This document shows positions 1 through 12,176 of a stretch of 64,000 nt of DNA, piece after piece. The position numbers and the translations under genes were made by a program. The DNA is from Apodemus sylvaticus. Its lineage: Eukaryota > Chordata > Mammalia > Rodentia > Muridae. Where the stretch lies: positions 4,791,570-4,855,569 of the forward strand of contig NC_067481.1 of NCBI RefSeq assembly GCF_947179515.1, in the 5' to 3' direction. Within the stretch, counting starts at the first letter, position 1. Every line of letters starts with the position of its first letter. The notes under the pieces are model-generated. The model was given only the letters and a program-made list of their open reading frames with translations, did not search any database and had not been told where the DNA came from.

Positions 1-98
1 TTATATAGGAGCAGGCTGGCCTTGAACTCACAGAGATTCACCTGCCTTTAACTCTAACACAGTGCTGGGATTAAAAGCATACACTGTCATTCCTGGCC
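1..98 (-). repeat. B1 SINE fragment
   Basis: Reverse-complement B1 body (GGCTGGCC...CTCACAGAGATT, GTGCTGGGATTAAA) cut by the window edge. It is moderately diverged. Confidence 0.75.
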
Positions 99-1844
99 AG
101 AACGTATTTTTCACACAAGTATCAGGTCATCCTACAACATGGGCTATGTTGACATCACTAAGTTTCATGTGACAACACACCATCTATACTGAATCAACAC
201 AGAGAGGGAGGCAAGCAGGCATATAACTGGCTCTGAGCCATGGGCTTCCCTGGCCTGGGCATGTGGTCAATGGAAGAGTGTTCACTTTGTACACACAAGT
301 CAGGGGTTCCATTCCCAATACTGGAAGTAAAAATACCAAAGCAAACACATACAAACAACAGAGATACGCAGCCAGGCTGTTCTGACTATCATGAAAGATA
401 TGACAGAGGTCATGACTGCTTCAAACAGGCCATGGTCAAGACCCTTTCCCTCTGGCACACATCCACTTGCCTGTCAGTTCTAATGCTGTGGAACAGAGGC
501 CATCCACTAACAGGAGATTCAGGAAGCAGGCATTCCCACTCTTGTGTAGCTAGCTTCAGGTATTTACTGAGAGTGCATCTATTCACACACTCTGCTCTGC
601 TCCACAGGCTCACCAGCCGCCTCAGTGGCTTCTGAGTCTGGAGAGGACTGAAGAACCAGCACTTAGCACTTAGATGTGCAGCTGGTAGAAAGCACCACAA
701 ACACTCTGACTATTGCTGGCTAGCAGGGACAAGATGTTAGAACTTTGATGAGAAGGGGGCAGCAGAAGGCGGAGGAGACAAAAAGAAGGCTTTAAGTTGT
801 GGCACAAGCAGAGAACGTGTGCCCCCGTGGAGTGCGCTGGATCACTGGCAGGATCGGACCTAGGTTTGGCTTTAGCAAAGAATTTGAACCATGAAAAGGA
901 GATGCTCCTGCATAGGCAGCTCTAGGATGGCAGAAAGCCTACGTCACAGGGCGCTGCATACAAGTCCCAGGTACAACACATGACTGCACAGCGTGGCAGA
1001 CTAGAGTCCACAGCAGGAAAAGTAGAGCTGCCTCACTAGATACTTCAGCCGTCACAAGATCATGACACAAGGTAAAAAGGAAGGCCCTTTCTACCTGCTA
1101 GGAGTCCCAAGTGGCAGGACTGTCAGTGACTGGCTCAGGTCACGCGGCAGCTGTGGTCTGGAAGGACAATCTAGCCTGGTTCCGTGGCAGCTGCTCCCTT
1201 AGATGGCTGCAGTTACTCTACAACACTGTCATTCCAGCAGTGCCCACTATGGACAACTCAACCTCTGTGGAACAGTATTTGAGTGGAGTTCTGGAGTGCA
1301 GACCTCGCCTATCAGATGAGGATGCAGGGCTAGAGGTAGCAGAAGCAGTAGAGACCTACTTCACCCACCAAGTCACTCATACACTCCAACAAGGCTCTCA
1401 ACTCAGCTGAGAGGCGAGACTCTATTAAACTCAGCAGACAGACATTACAGATCCAAAAGGAGTGATGGGGGACAGGCACAGGAATCTCTGAATAGAGGCA
1501 GTGGAGGGCAGCTATTCATACTGACCTCTAGGGAAAACAAAGCACTGTCACTGCTGAGGCCAGGCAGATGACATGTGTTGACAAGACATAGCTGTGGTGG
1601 CAAGAAAACTGAGTTTGCATATCAGGAATATGGCAGGTAGGTGTCTGCAGGGGCTGCTGGGTCAGCCAGGTGATAGGGAGGGACATCAGCTGGCAGCATT
1701 GCCAGACACTGGTGGGGGAAGAGAGTGTGAGATGACTATCTGGGAGCTGAGGGCCAGTGCCTCATCTATACTCATTATATAGACTGATTTAATTTTCAGA
1801 GTTTGTTTTTTTTTCAATCCATAAAGAATTATATTCTACACAAA

Positions 1845-1870
1845 GTGTGTGTGTGTGTGTGTGTGTGTGT
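1845..1870. repeat. (GT)n microsatellite
   Basis: About 13 uninterrupted GT units. Confidence 0.9.
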
Positions 1871-1940
1871 TTTATAGTGATCATGCAAGTATCTAGATAT
1901 GCTTCCTGCCCAGTCTGTGCGAACTTATATATCTATATAT

Positions 1941-2040
1941 TTTTCAAGACAAGGTTCCAAGGTAATGCACAGCTAGCCTCAAACTCCAGGTAGGACACAA
2001 ACGATCCTCTCACCTCAGTCTGAGTAGTGGAGACCATAGA
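1941..2040 (-). repeat. Old B1-like SINE fragment
   Basis: It keeps the AAGACAAGGTT, AGCCTCAAACTCCAGG and CTCACCTCAGTCTGAG blocks of a minus-strand B1 but is much diverged. Confidence 0.45.
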
Positions 2041-2161
2041 CACATGGAAAGAAAGCCTCAGGATTGAGGAAGCAGTATAATAGCCAAGTACCTGCCTAGC
2101 AATTCCAAGGCCCTGGTCCTATTCCTAACACCAAACAAGTCCCATTCTTCATGGTTCTTAC

Positions 2162-2491
2162 CTTGTTGTTGGAGTTTGCTGGGATGTTGCTGTGCTCCAG
2201 CTCCAGGGATGGGAGGAGGGCTGGCCCCTGCAGGTCCAGCAGCCTGTGCTGGGCTCACACTGGTCAGATTCCCTGTGGGCAATGGCTGGCCTCTCTTTAA
2301 CAGCTGCTTCTGTTCTTGCTGGCGAAAGCGTGGAGGCACCTCCCGAGGCAGGTAACGGGATGCAGCTGGCTGCTGGCCACAGGCAGATGCACGTTTGCCA
2401 TTGCTGCCACTAGAAATAGTGCTGGTGGAAGTACTGGAACTGGTACCGGCAGGTTGGGGCTGGCTTGAACAGGTCTTAGTTAGTTCTGGCA
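2162..2491 (-). CDS. Tnrc6c: Tnrc6c coding exon (330 nt) with PREVPPRF motif
   Basis: The acceptor is CTTTTCAG at 2499-2492 and the donor is AAG|GTAAGAAC at 2162/2161. The exon encodes residues 29-138 of the assembled N-terminus. These comprise a Ser/Thr/Gln-rich low-complexity linker (about 36-73), the conserved block from P77 to Q97 (PREVPPRF...QKQLLKRGQ) shared by TNRC6 paralogues, and a Pro/Ala/Gly-rich tail ending in KLQQQ. The last base G starts a codon completed by the next exon, which is outside the window. No GW/WG dipeptides lie in this exon, so it is upstream of the Argonaute-binding region. The apparent continuation past 2162 to a stop near 2058 is intron read-through. Confidence 0.92.
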
Positions 2492-2954
2492 CTGAAAAGG
2501 AAAAATGACCCAAAGCTTCAGTAACACCGTAAAATTCAGATTATACATCCACAGCCCCCAAGGAGGTACTGCTTGGTTAGTTCATCTGCATGCTGACTGC
2601 GAGTATAGGCATGACCTTCTATCTGACTTCTAACAGCCCTCTGCTCACTGAGCTATGGCAATCAAAGGCAGAGCATTTATGGAGACCTTACCTGCAGCAC
2701 TGCTGTGCTGTCCCTGATGCGTGGACAAGGATGCAGGTAGCCTGCTTTACAAACACTAACAAGTGAGTCAGGGCACAGATCTTTTGATACACTTAATACT
2801 CAGACCTACCTTCATCCTGAGTGTGAGCCATTATCCAAAATAGAGAGGGAATGTTTCTGCCTATTTAATGTGTAAATGTCTTTTCTTTGATGGGTGAATA
2901 CAAGCTTTATACAAATTAGTTAAGAAACAATTCCAGGTATCTTATTTACGAGAT

Positions 2955-3120
2955 GGAGTGTTTTGCCAGCATGTGCATGCCTATGCAGGCCAGAAGAGGG
3001 TGTCAGATCCCCTAGAACTAGAACTACAGATGATTGTTAACTCTGTGGGTGTTGGGAATGGAATCTGGGTCCTTTGGAAGAACAGCCAGTGTGGTTGACT
3101 GTTGAGACATCTCTCCAGCC
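2955..3120 (-). repeat. B3-type SINE
   Basis: Minus-strand B3/B2 body with GGCCAGAAGAGGGTGTCAGA and a terminal CATCTCTCCAGCC, the reverse of the tRNA-derived head. Confidence 0.8.
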
Positions 3121-4402
3121 ATGACAGGTATCTCTCTTAAGTACAAGTAAGGCCGTCTGAATTACAATTATTGTAAGACACACTAGGGTCTAGAAGCTTT
3201 CTCTTTTCCTTTATTAGCCCAGTCGAGGTCTTCTAGCATGGGCTCTATTGTATACTAGGTGACCATTACACTGTCACTACCCTCAGGGCCTTTCTGTCTT
3301 TCTATCACCTGTGCCTATAAAGAAAGCCACTGAATCCTCTCTCTACAGTGACTCTGACCAAAACTCTCAGGGTGCCTTTCTAGAGCAAGGTCCTGACAAC
3401 CCTGTGTTCCTGTGTCAACAACCCATCCAAACGCCTCTCACTTCCAAGCCTCTACTGCGTTACTACTCTGTGTTACTACTCTACCTTAGCCTCTCATTCC
3501 CAAAAGATAAATTTGACTTTACTTTGCAGAAAAAACAAAAGCAACTAGGCAAACGCATCCCAAGTTTCTGCCACTAAAGAAACGCGATCAGCACACTCTT
3601 CTTTGTGCTAGGCTACTGTCAAGGCTCACCTGAGAATGAGACTGCAATCTCGGTGTGACACATTCCCAAGGCTAACATCACATACAGGCACTGCTTTTGC
3701 TTGTGTGTTTTGCTTTCTTTTTTCCTAGTGGCACATGTATAACCTGGTGGGTCCCAGGGAAAGAAGAAAGATGGACGGTGTGTTCATGGGCTGTGATTTT
3801 CACCCATGACTCTCCAGAGCAGAGATGATCTAAAGATTGGGTTTTAGATTAACTTGTTTATAGATGTTTACATCTTTTCTTGCTTCAACATGGCAGATAC
3901 CAGTCTTTCAAGAGAAAAGAATGTAACAGTCACTCATGTTGCCATGGAGGGTGGAGAACTGCACCCTTCTTCGACAGCCTTGGTTGAGTCCCCAGCCCCT
4001 GTTTTCCCAGCCTCCTCCTAAGTTCCTTCCTCTGTGAAAGCCAGATGTCTAAGAGTGTAAGCTGCTTCTTCCTGCTCCTCATTTCCCATCTCCTCCCACC
4101 CCCATCCTCTTCTGTTTGGGGTGTCTTTGTTTGCCCACAGAGGCACACTGTGCAAGGTGATGATGACTTCCTGGTCCTGAAATCCAGTGCCACAGTCTGA
4201 CCCTATGTTCTTACTTCTAGTTCAGGCCAAAAGACTTTTCTCCTGTGGTTACCACCGAGGGTCACTCTTGCCTTCCTACGGCCCAAGCCACGAAGATGAC
4301 TAAGCTAGTGACAACACAGATACCAGATCGGCACCAGAAACCATGGATATAACTACCAGGCCAGGTTTCTTCTACTATACCACTAGTATTTTAACAGAAG
4401 AT

Positions 4403-4605
4403 TGAGAGAGACAGGAAGACAGCTCACTGTGTAAAGGTACTTGCCACACAACCTGGAGACGTGAGTTTAATTCCTGGAGCCCAATGTGAGGGTACAAAGA
4501 GAGAATTGGCTCCACAACATTGTTCTCTGACCTCCACATGTGGCTGCTAAGTGCACACTCGCTGTCCTATGCACTATCACCTAACTGACTAGGCAAAAGG
4601 ACACA
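4403..4605 (+). repeat. B3/B4-type SINE
   Basis: A diverged tRNA-derived head (GACAGCTCACTGTGTAAAGG) is followed by the CCTCCACATGTG block. Sub-family is uncertain. Confidence 0.6.
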
Positions 4606-5172
4606 TTCAGGGCTACTTTTTGTTGTTGCTGCTAAACCTATTACAGAAAAAGGAATTTCCATTAAGTAAGCAAATGCTGTTAGTCAGTTATTTTACTTTC
4701 TGTCTAAGCACCAAAGTCTGAAATACGAAAACAGAATATTCAGTTCCTTGTCCCATGCTGCTGTCATATTGGGCATGTCCGATATCCATCAAACCTCCTT
4801 TCCCCTTGATTCCTGCTACCAGGAGAGACAGGCAGAATCTCAGAACGCTTGCTTCTCATCCTCTCCTTAGAGGATGGGTGGGAGCAAGCAAAGCCTGCAG
4901 GACAGAAAGCAACCCCGGCTCCTAACTCCACAGTCACCACCCAGCCCTTTCCAGGAGAAACTATTTGTATTGTCAGACTACTGGACTGAGAGCATTCGGC
5001 CATCCTCTTCAGACAAATGCATCCAGGGCCACATTTCAAAAGGACACTTATCTTTTAAAAAAGCTTTCAGCAAGCTAAACTTCTTAGTTTCAACACCTAA
5101 TAGGCATTCATGTCTTTCTTAAGTGAAGGTGACACCTGCTAGCAAAAAATAAACAATTTCTGAAAACATTCT

Positions 5173-5216
5173 TGTTTTTTTTGGATTTTTTTTTTTTTCG
5201 AGACAGGGTTTCTCTG
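5173..5216 (-). repeat. 44-bp B1 stub with perfect target-site duplication
   Basis: Only the last 20 nt of B1 (reverse complement CGAGACAGGGTTTCTCTG) and its A-rich tail are present. They are flanked by identical 16-bp copies of TTTCTGAAAACATTCT at 5157-5172 and 5217-5232, so this is a genuine, extremely 5'-truncated insertion. Confidence 0.85.
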
Positions 5217-7087
5217 TTTCTGAAAACATTCTAAGAAGTCACTTCATTTTCTGTTAAGGACTTCAGCAGCATGGTCCCAACTGGCCCAGCGCCGAGTCCT
5301 CCACAGACCAGACCCCAGAAGATCAGATGTCAGTTGGGAAACCTTTCAGAACTTTCAGTCTCAGCATCTCTAAGGAGACACAGAACAAGATCTGTGCTTC
5401 GGCCCCCCCCCCCCCCATTCAGTGTTGGCTCCACCCTCGCTGGGGCACACAGCTGTGACCGTGCTCTTAAGCCTTCTCTCTGCGTGCTGTTGGACCTCTG
5501 TGTTTTGCGTCTGACTTTCAGCCTTGCTTCCATTTTCCTGGCAATGCTCTGGCCTCAGAGACAGGCTGCCGCCTGCTGCTGACTTGTTCCTTCCTATGCT
5601 CTGCTGCTACAGAGTTCTCAATGGAATGTGCATGATCAAATACTGTCACTGCTCAAGACACAATCCGAGTAACTAATCACCTCTCCGGTGCCTTTCTTTG
5701 CCTTATGGTCTTCTGAGGAAGAAGGAGCTCCTTCGTTCAGCAGCTGTACAATTTCTTTATCCAGCTGCTGGCCTGGGGCTGCAGGGAGCATGGCAGCTAG
5801 GAGCCATCTGTGGCATCTAGTGGGCCTGAGAACTGACGTTTACAGGTATGTTCTGTCCCAAAGGCATTGCACCAGTTACTCTGAAAGGTATTCAAACTAA
5901 ATTAAGTGCTACAATCAATGTAGTGCCCTAGGTAACATTAATGTTATCTAGTAAAGTTATTTTAATAGTGGCTACTAACAATAAGAATAATTTCATTCAA
6001 AAGAAGATAAGGCTGAAAGCTGTGTTATATTGAACTGAGTGAGCAATACAGCGTTAATGCCACTGGCCTCTTTGACCTCATCCATGTCAGTTTCCCCCAA
6101 GGCAACACACTGGGCAGACGGCCAAGCATGCACAGTCTGTCGCCAAGTATGACCAAGCAGATGGTCGTGATCCATCCCCACCCCACCCCCCAAAAAAAAG
6201 GAGAGAAAGAAAAAGAAAATAAGATCTGGCTATAAGTAAGACTGTAGAGCATACTCTGATGAGTGACTGATGAGGGAGGGCGCAGGCCCTTGTGGGTGGG
6301 ACCATTCCTGGGCTGGCGAGTCAAGGTTCTTTAAGAAAGCAGTTTGAACAAGCCATGGGGAACAAGGCAGTAAGCAACACCCTTCCATCGGCTCTGTATC
6401 AGTTCCTGTGTCCAGGAACCTCATTTTCTGTTTGAGCTCCTGTCCTGACTTCCTTAGATGATGAACAATAATATGAAAGTGTGAGCCCAATAAGCCTTTC
6501 CTCTCCATCTTACCCTTTGGTCACAGTGTTTCATCAAGGCAATAAGAACCCTGACGAAGACGAACACCATTAAGTATTAGGAATTATAACAAGGCCCCAA
6601 ACACATGCTGCTGGAAGGTGGAACTGTGAAACAGTACAATCATTTTGGAAACCAGTTTGCAGCCTCTTGAGAAAATTATTATAGCTATTCTCTTCCATGT
6701 ATTTACTCAAGAAAATCCACACGAATGCTCATAAAAGCTGAGGGACAGAAAAAAAATCAAATGCCCAGGAGTGGGTGAACAGATGTGCAAGCTGATGGCA
6801 TGCACACACAACGCAACAGTACCCAGCAAGAGAATGGGTGGAGCCAGTGGCACACGCATGGAGGAGCCCCCACACATTCTGCTGAGCAAGACACAGCATA
6901 TGAGTCCGTTCACTATACACTGTGCAAGAGAGTTAATTCTATGGCAGACGCAGGCCAGTGTTTGCTGTGCAATTTAGTGCATTTCACTTATAACTCAATA
7001 AAGCTATTGCGTGTGTGTGCACATACAAACACGTAGCCAAAGCTTGTGTGTCCTAGGTGAAGTGCTCATATTGAGAGAATATGGCAT

Positions 7088-7281
7088 TGGGCAGTGGTGG
7101 TACATGTCTGTAATCCCAGCACTCTGGGAGGCAGAGGCAGGCGGATTTCTGAGACCAGGCCAGCCTGGTCTACAGAGTGAGTTCCAGGACAGCCAGGGCT
7201 ACACAGAGAAACCCTGTCTCAAAAAAACCAAATCCAAAAAACAAACAAACAAAAAAAAAACAAACAACAACAACAAAAAAA
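7088..7281 (+). repeat. B1 SINE with A-rich tail
   Basis: GGGCAGTGGTGG head, AATCCCAGCACTCTGGGAGG body, then an A-rich tail with CAAA and CAA units. Confidence 0.93.
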
Positions 7282-8407
7282 GATTATGGTTTCACATGGT
7301 TTGTACTGACTTAAATGATGGTTTTCTGAGGACTAGCAATTACAAAGTGAGCAGCTGGTCGACACTCAGCCCATTGAGACCATAACTTAGTAATCTCCTG
7401 AGAAGGGCCACAGCCAAACAGCAGAGAACTTGCTTTCATATATGATCTGACTAAATTTGAGTGTTGCATAAGAAAATTTTTTATTTCATGAATATAAAAT
7501 CAATCATTTATGAGTAATACCATGTGGTTAATTCTGCCCTCTACCTCCCAAATTAACCCATGAAAAAGCCTCAGAAAATGTGACACAAAATTGAGGCTCA
7601 CAAAGTTCACAGATAAAACTATTATTACTATTCATACCCAAATTAAGGGCAGGGCCCTAAATAAAGAGATTCCGGCTGCTTGGACATCAGTTACTCAACA
7701 AGGCTTTCCGACAGGATGCTATCTACCCCCATCCATTACTCCTGCCATGAGACACTGAGGGCCTTACTGGGACAAGAAGCTTGGGTGTTCAGCTGCCCAT
7801 CTTGAGTAACTAATGCAAAGATAATATGCAGGAGACTGTGTCAGGCTGATTCTGTCTATGAACGGGGGCAGGCAGGCTTCTAAATGGCTTAGTGCTTAGG
7901 TCTGAGAGGAGTATAAGCTGTAGAAAGCAGTGGACGATGTGTATTTACATCAATATATAATGACATATACAGGATGGCTAATAAACAGTAACTAGGAAAT
8001 AAAAATTTTCTTTTAGGATTGTGTGTGCGTGCGCATGTGAACTCACAACCCTTCTTTAGTTTTTGTCTCCCAAATATTTTCAGCAAAATGCTTTGTTTTG
8101 TTTTGTTTTGCTTGGCTTTTGTAACAGGAAGGTATTAATGTAGAATTTCCTCTAACAACAGAGCTGGTGAAAGCCCAGAGGCAGAAAAGTTCTGGTAAAA
8201 GACAAGAGTGGACCCACCACTTGCAAACAGCTCCAGGGAGGAGCAATAGCGCACCTCCTGTCTACACAGAAAACGGGGCTCCTGATGGTACAACCTAAGG
8301 GCAGGATGCCCGAAAAAGGACGTTCCACAACTCATCTACTTGGCCTGATCTTTAAAACAAGAATGAGACTTCCACAAAGCAATCCCAGGCCAAGACTTGA
8401 AAAACAG

Positions 8408-8612
8408 CCAGGTGCTAGAGAGATGGTCTGGTGGCTGAGAGCAGCACCGGCTGCTTTAACCAGGGACCAGGCTTTGGTTCCTGGTACCCACGCAGCAGCT
8501 CACAGCCACCTACAATTCTTGTTCCAGGGCACTGGACCCCCTTTTTTCCAGCGTCTGTAGATATACATACAGGCACAATGCCCAAACACATAAAATAAAA
8601 ATAAATATTTTT
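8408..8612 (+). repeat. B3-type SINE
   Basis: GGTGCTAGAGAGATGGTCTG head, middle B3 block and an AAATAAAAATAAA tail. It abuts an opposite-strand SINE. Confidence 0.75.
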
Positions 8613-8617
8613 AAAGA

Positions 8618-8757
8618 TTTGTTTTATGTAAACAAGTATACTGTCATTGTCTTCAGACACCCGAGAAGAGGGTGTCGGATCCCATTACAGATGGTTGTAA
8701 GCCACTGTGTGCTGGGAGTTGATGCTCCTAACCCCTGAGCCATCTCTACAGCACCCC
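8618..8757 (-). repeat. B2/B3-type SINE
   Basis: Reverse complement of GAGCCATCTCTACAGC head and CTTCAGACACCCGAGAAGAG body. Confidence 0.8.
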
Positions 8758-9441
8758 CTGACCCCCGTCCCCCGCAAAATGATTTTTTCTTAATGAAAAG
8801 ATAGTCAGAGACAATCTCTATTTTAATTATGATTTTGAAAAACAGAATTTCTAAAAAACAAAAAAAACCCACTTTTAAATTTATAAGAGAGAGAGAAGTG
8901 TGTTCTCTACTAGACTGGCAGATGGGGAGGAGTGCTGCTGTCCTCTGAGGGCATCCTGATACCACTGCTCTGAAGCCCACTGGCTGCAGACACAGGAGAA
9001 GGGGGGCCAGGGTCCACTGTATGATGTCCCGCAAATCCTTCATGCTTCATAGCAAACTCTGTAGCTTTAGATTCCGTCCTGTCCCCAGTGACAACAGCAG
9101 CAACAAGGGGACTCATTAATGCTAGGGCCAAACCAAGCACAGAGGCAAGAGCTGAGTGAGGGTTCTGGAGACAGTGTAGGGGAAGACAGGTGTAGCCCCT
9201 GCACTATGGACTGCCCGGCCATGCCGGGGAAGCAAAGAGAATGGGGGGGGGGGAGGTTATATAAATACAAGCCCGTCTTCTGCTGCTGTGTAACAGCTCA
9301 TCACCACATCAGTGTCCTGTCTAAGGCCAGCACCAGGCATGTGGGCCACCTTACAGCAGGTGATTCTGTTGGGACTGAGTAATGATAGGATCTGAGAAAA
9401 ATCAAAACCTGACATCGCTAATATTCCTTAGAAAACAAACT

Positions 9442-9659
9442 AGGCTAGAGAGACAGGCTTGGTGGTGAAGAGCTCTTTCTGCTCTTTCAGACGAGCTGGG
9501 TCAGTTCCTATCACTCCCATATCAGCTCAACAACCACTCTCAATTCCAATGGATCCAGCACCATCTTTTGGCCTCGATGAACGCCAGCACACATGTGGTA
9601 CACATACAAACATGCTGGCAACATACTCATACATATAAAACAGAAATAAAAGAAAAACT
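9442..9659 (+). repeat. B3-type SINE
   Basis: GGCTAGAGAGACAGGCTTGG head with a B3-like 3' half and an A-rich tail next to a B1. Confidence 0.65.
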
Positions 9660-9662
9660 AGA

Positions 9663-9876
9663 GCCGGGCGGTGGTGGCGCACGCCTGTAATCCCAGCACT
9701 CTGGGAGGCAGAGGCAGGCGGATTTCTGAGTTCGAGGTCAGCCTGGTCTACAGAGTGAGTTCCAGGACAGCCAGGGCTACACAGAGAAACCCTGTCTCAA
9801 CAAAACCAAATCCAAAAAAACCAACCAACCAACCAACCAAACAAACAAAAACAAAATAAAACAAAAAAAAACTAAA
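9663..9876 (+). repeat. B1 SINE, near consensus, with (AACC)n-containing tail
   Basis: GCCGGGCGGTGGTGGCGCAC head through CCCTGTCTC, almost undiverged. The tail evolved into AACC, AAAC and A runs. Confidence 0.96.
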
Positions 9877-10182
9877 AAAGAAAATTATGTACAAGACTTT
9901 AGATCCTTTATAATTCTAGAAGTATGCAAACAATTGTATTTAGGACAAATTCATAGGCCAATTACAGTAACTGACAAACTGTCCCCCCAAAAATCAGCAA
10001 CTCAGAGGAGAGACAAGAACCCAGCAGTCACTCATCCACAGTGTAAGCACCATCAGCACAGTAACAGAAACCAGTGACTCCACAGGAGGCCGGACAGTGG
10101 GCTTCACTCATCCAGTTATGAGCAGGCACAGCCTGAGAAGATTCACAAATGACAATGAAACAGACTGTGAAAATGGGACACA

Positions 10183-10186
<4 letters not shown>

Positions 10187-10220
<34 letters not shown>

Positions 10221-10330
10221 GGAAGAGAGGGAGAGAGGGAGAGAGGGAGAGAGGGAGAAAGAAAGGGAGGGAGAAAGGGAGGGAGAGAGGGAGGAAGAGG
10301 GAGAGGGAGAGGGAGAAGGAGAAAGAGAGC
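10187..10330. repeat. (CA)n followed by a (GGGA)n purine tract
   Basis: About 13 CA units run into about 115 nt of almost pure purine (GGGA, GAGA, GAAA). The long reading frames over this stretch are repeat artefacts. Confidence 0.93.
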
Positions 10331-10670
10331 GCACATATAAACAATGTAGGAAGAGTTCCATATTTGTAAATGACGGTAAAAACCACTGTTTCATTTGAAA
10401 TCATAAATTCAAATACTGCCATGGCCAGTCCATTTGGACCCTTCTGAAAAGGTTCTACCGGAGCAGAGGAAATGACCTGCTGCTTTAACACCCATCTAAC
10501 AGTCAACTCATCTCTTGATGTGACTCTAGTAACAAGGACCAAGGACCGATGCACAGGGTCAAAAGCTTAGTTCCACTAGTTCTGCATTTACTAAAAATAA
10601 AACCAAGAACTTAATCCAAATCCTGCTCAATTTCAAATTCTATACATAATTCTGACTTTAAAACTACAAG

Positions 10671-10858
10671 ATGCCAGGCTCAGCAGTTTAAGAGTACTGA
10701 CTGCTTTTCCTGAGTTCCTGGGTTTAATTCCCAGCAACCACAGGGTGGCTCACAACCATCTGTAATAGAATCTGGTGCCCTCTTCTGATGTGTCTGAAGA
10801 CAGCTACAAGTGTACTCGTATACATGAAATAAATTTAAAAAAAAATCTTTAAAACAAA
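10671..10858 (+). repeat. B2 SINE
   Basis: Diverged B2 with AGAGTACTGACTGCTTTTCC, CCCAGCAACCACAGGGTGG and GTCTGAAGACAGCTACA blocks. Confidence 0.88.
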
Positions 10859-10959
10859 CAAAGAAACTACAAGATGCCAACTAGACATGGAGTATTACTA
10901 CAGACCACAGCTGACAGAACTTTTGCAAAGTCCTTACAAAGCATCTACATGTGTGACTG

Positions 10960-11127
10960 TGTCCAAGGGAAGGCAAAGAGAAGTTAACAATGCCCACGGG
11001 GTGGCTCACAACTATCTAAAGTTCAGGTCCAGGAGATCCCAGGCTCTCTTCTGGCCTTTGTGCACACTTGGTAGACAAACATGCAGGCAAAACACCCATA
11101 AACATAAAATAAATTTTACAAAAGTCC
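10960..11127 (+). repeat. B3-type SINE fragment
   Basis: The 3' half of a B3 is recognisable (GCCTTTGTGCACACTTGGTAG, CATAAAATAAATTTTA); the head is missing or unrecognisable. Confidence 0.5.
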
Positions 11128-11205
11128 TACCATTGCAGTGTTTGATACTATTATAAAATGCATGCCCCTCGCAAAGTATAAAAACAAATAAATAAATAAA
11201 CTTAC

Positions 11206-11227
11206 CTTTGGTTTTTTGATCAGCAGC
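11206..11227 (-). CDS. Tnrc6c: Tnrc6c 22-nt coding microexon
   Basis: The minus strand has a T-rich acceptor ending TTTTTTTCAG, then 22 nt encoding AADQKTK plus the first base of a Val codon, then a consensus donor G|GTAAGT. It joins in frame to the exon ending at 12177 (phase 0) and to the exon starting at 2491 (TG completes GTG). The residues match the known TNRC6C order GAQKK-AADQKTK-VPE. It is too short for ORF-based detection. Because 22 is not a multiple of three, skipping it shifts the frame. Confidence 0.9.
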
Positions 11228-11340
11228 CTGAAAAAAAGAATCACAACTTCTTTAGAAACAATTATATGCAATGTCTACACTGATAAAGGTTTATAAGCAG
11301 ACTTTTAATTATTTTAGGTTCTTTTTTTCTTACGTTTCTT

Positions 11341-11462
11341 TGAGACATGGAGCCTTGACTGTCCTAGAATTCACTGTGTAGAGCAGGCTTTCTCAAACTT
11401 ACAGAGATCTGCTGCTTCTTTTTTTTTTCTTTCTTTTCTTTTAATTATTTGGGAGGAGGGGG

Positions 11463-11537
<75 letters not shown>

Positions 11538-11560
11538 TAGGCATGCCTCTGCCTCTTAGT
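11341..11560 (-). repeat. B1-like fragment split by a (GA)n tract
   Basis: A minus-strand B1 piece at 11341-11420 is followed by a pyrimidine stretch and about 36 GA units at 11464-11535. A CTCTGCCTCTTAGTAAC remnant of the same or another B1 follows. The microsatellite lies inside the intron just upstream, in transcript terms, of the 22-nt microexon. Confidence 0.65.
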
Positions 11561-12176
11561 AACATTTTTAAAGCAAGCCTTTACTACTGAAAAACAATCC
11601 TGCTCTGAGCACAGGACAGTGCTAAGTTAGTTACTGCAAGCATGTTTATGGACACCACCTGCACTCTCTATGTGCCAGTCTAGAAGGGATCCTTCCAGCT
11701 TCATGGCTCGGTACAGAGATGAAAGCAAGGTTGATTGCTTTCGTTTGGTTATTTTATGCAATGAAAATGGAAATATGACTATAAGGTTTAATTTTTTTTT
11801 TAATGTTTTAAACTGTTGAGTCATCTCTCCAGACTGGTTTATAGAACTTATTTCTAGCTTTTCTAATACTATCAGTTTCCTGGTTCTCCCTGGGATCTCA
11901 GAGAGGGCTGCTCTGGGCTGGGCACAGCTCGTTCTCAGGAGGCAGCACGAACATTCTTTGCTAAACAGCCGAACACACGGCTTCAGTACATCGTTAGAAA
12001 AGACGTTCTGTAGCTGGCACTCTGCACTCACTTCACTAGCCAAGTGAAGCGGTCTTTACTAATTATAGACTCAGTATATTGATTTAAAACAGCAATAGAA
12101 TCAACTATGGCCATGAGATAGCTATGTTAATGCAGACAAGACACAGGAAGACATGGAAGATGGAATTCTAGCAAAC

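Larger units (their letters stand above)
1..2161. other. Tnrc6c: Tnrc6c intron after the 330-nt exon (incomplete)
   Basis: No further Tnrc6c exon is recognisable here. The block holds B1 fragments at 1-98 and about 1941-2040 and a GT microsatellite at 1845-1870; the rest is unique intronic sequence with only short chance ORFs. Confidence 0.7.

Noticed and set aside
2058..2161. Extension of the TNRC6C frame past the 330-nt exon
   Set aside because: A consensus donor AAG|GTAAGAAC ends the exon at 2162, and similarity to TNRC6C stops exactly there.
7011..7385. Plus-strand 124-codon frame
   Set aside because: It is mostly a translated B1 SINE (the VIPALWEAEAGG-type signature of SINE read-through).
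10108..10554. Minus-strand 148-codon frame (Ser/Leu/Pro- and Val/Cys-rich)
   Set aside because: It is a read-through of the (CA)n and (GGGA)n microsatellites.
11621..12043. Minus-strand 138-codon frame near the coding exons as an extra Tnrc6c exon
   Set aside because: It lies in the 949-nt intron end region but matches no TNRC6 sequence and would break the phase between the 100-nt exon and the microexon.
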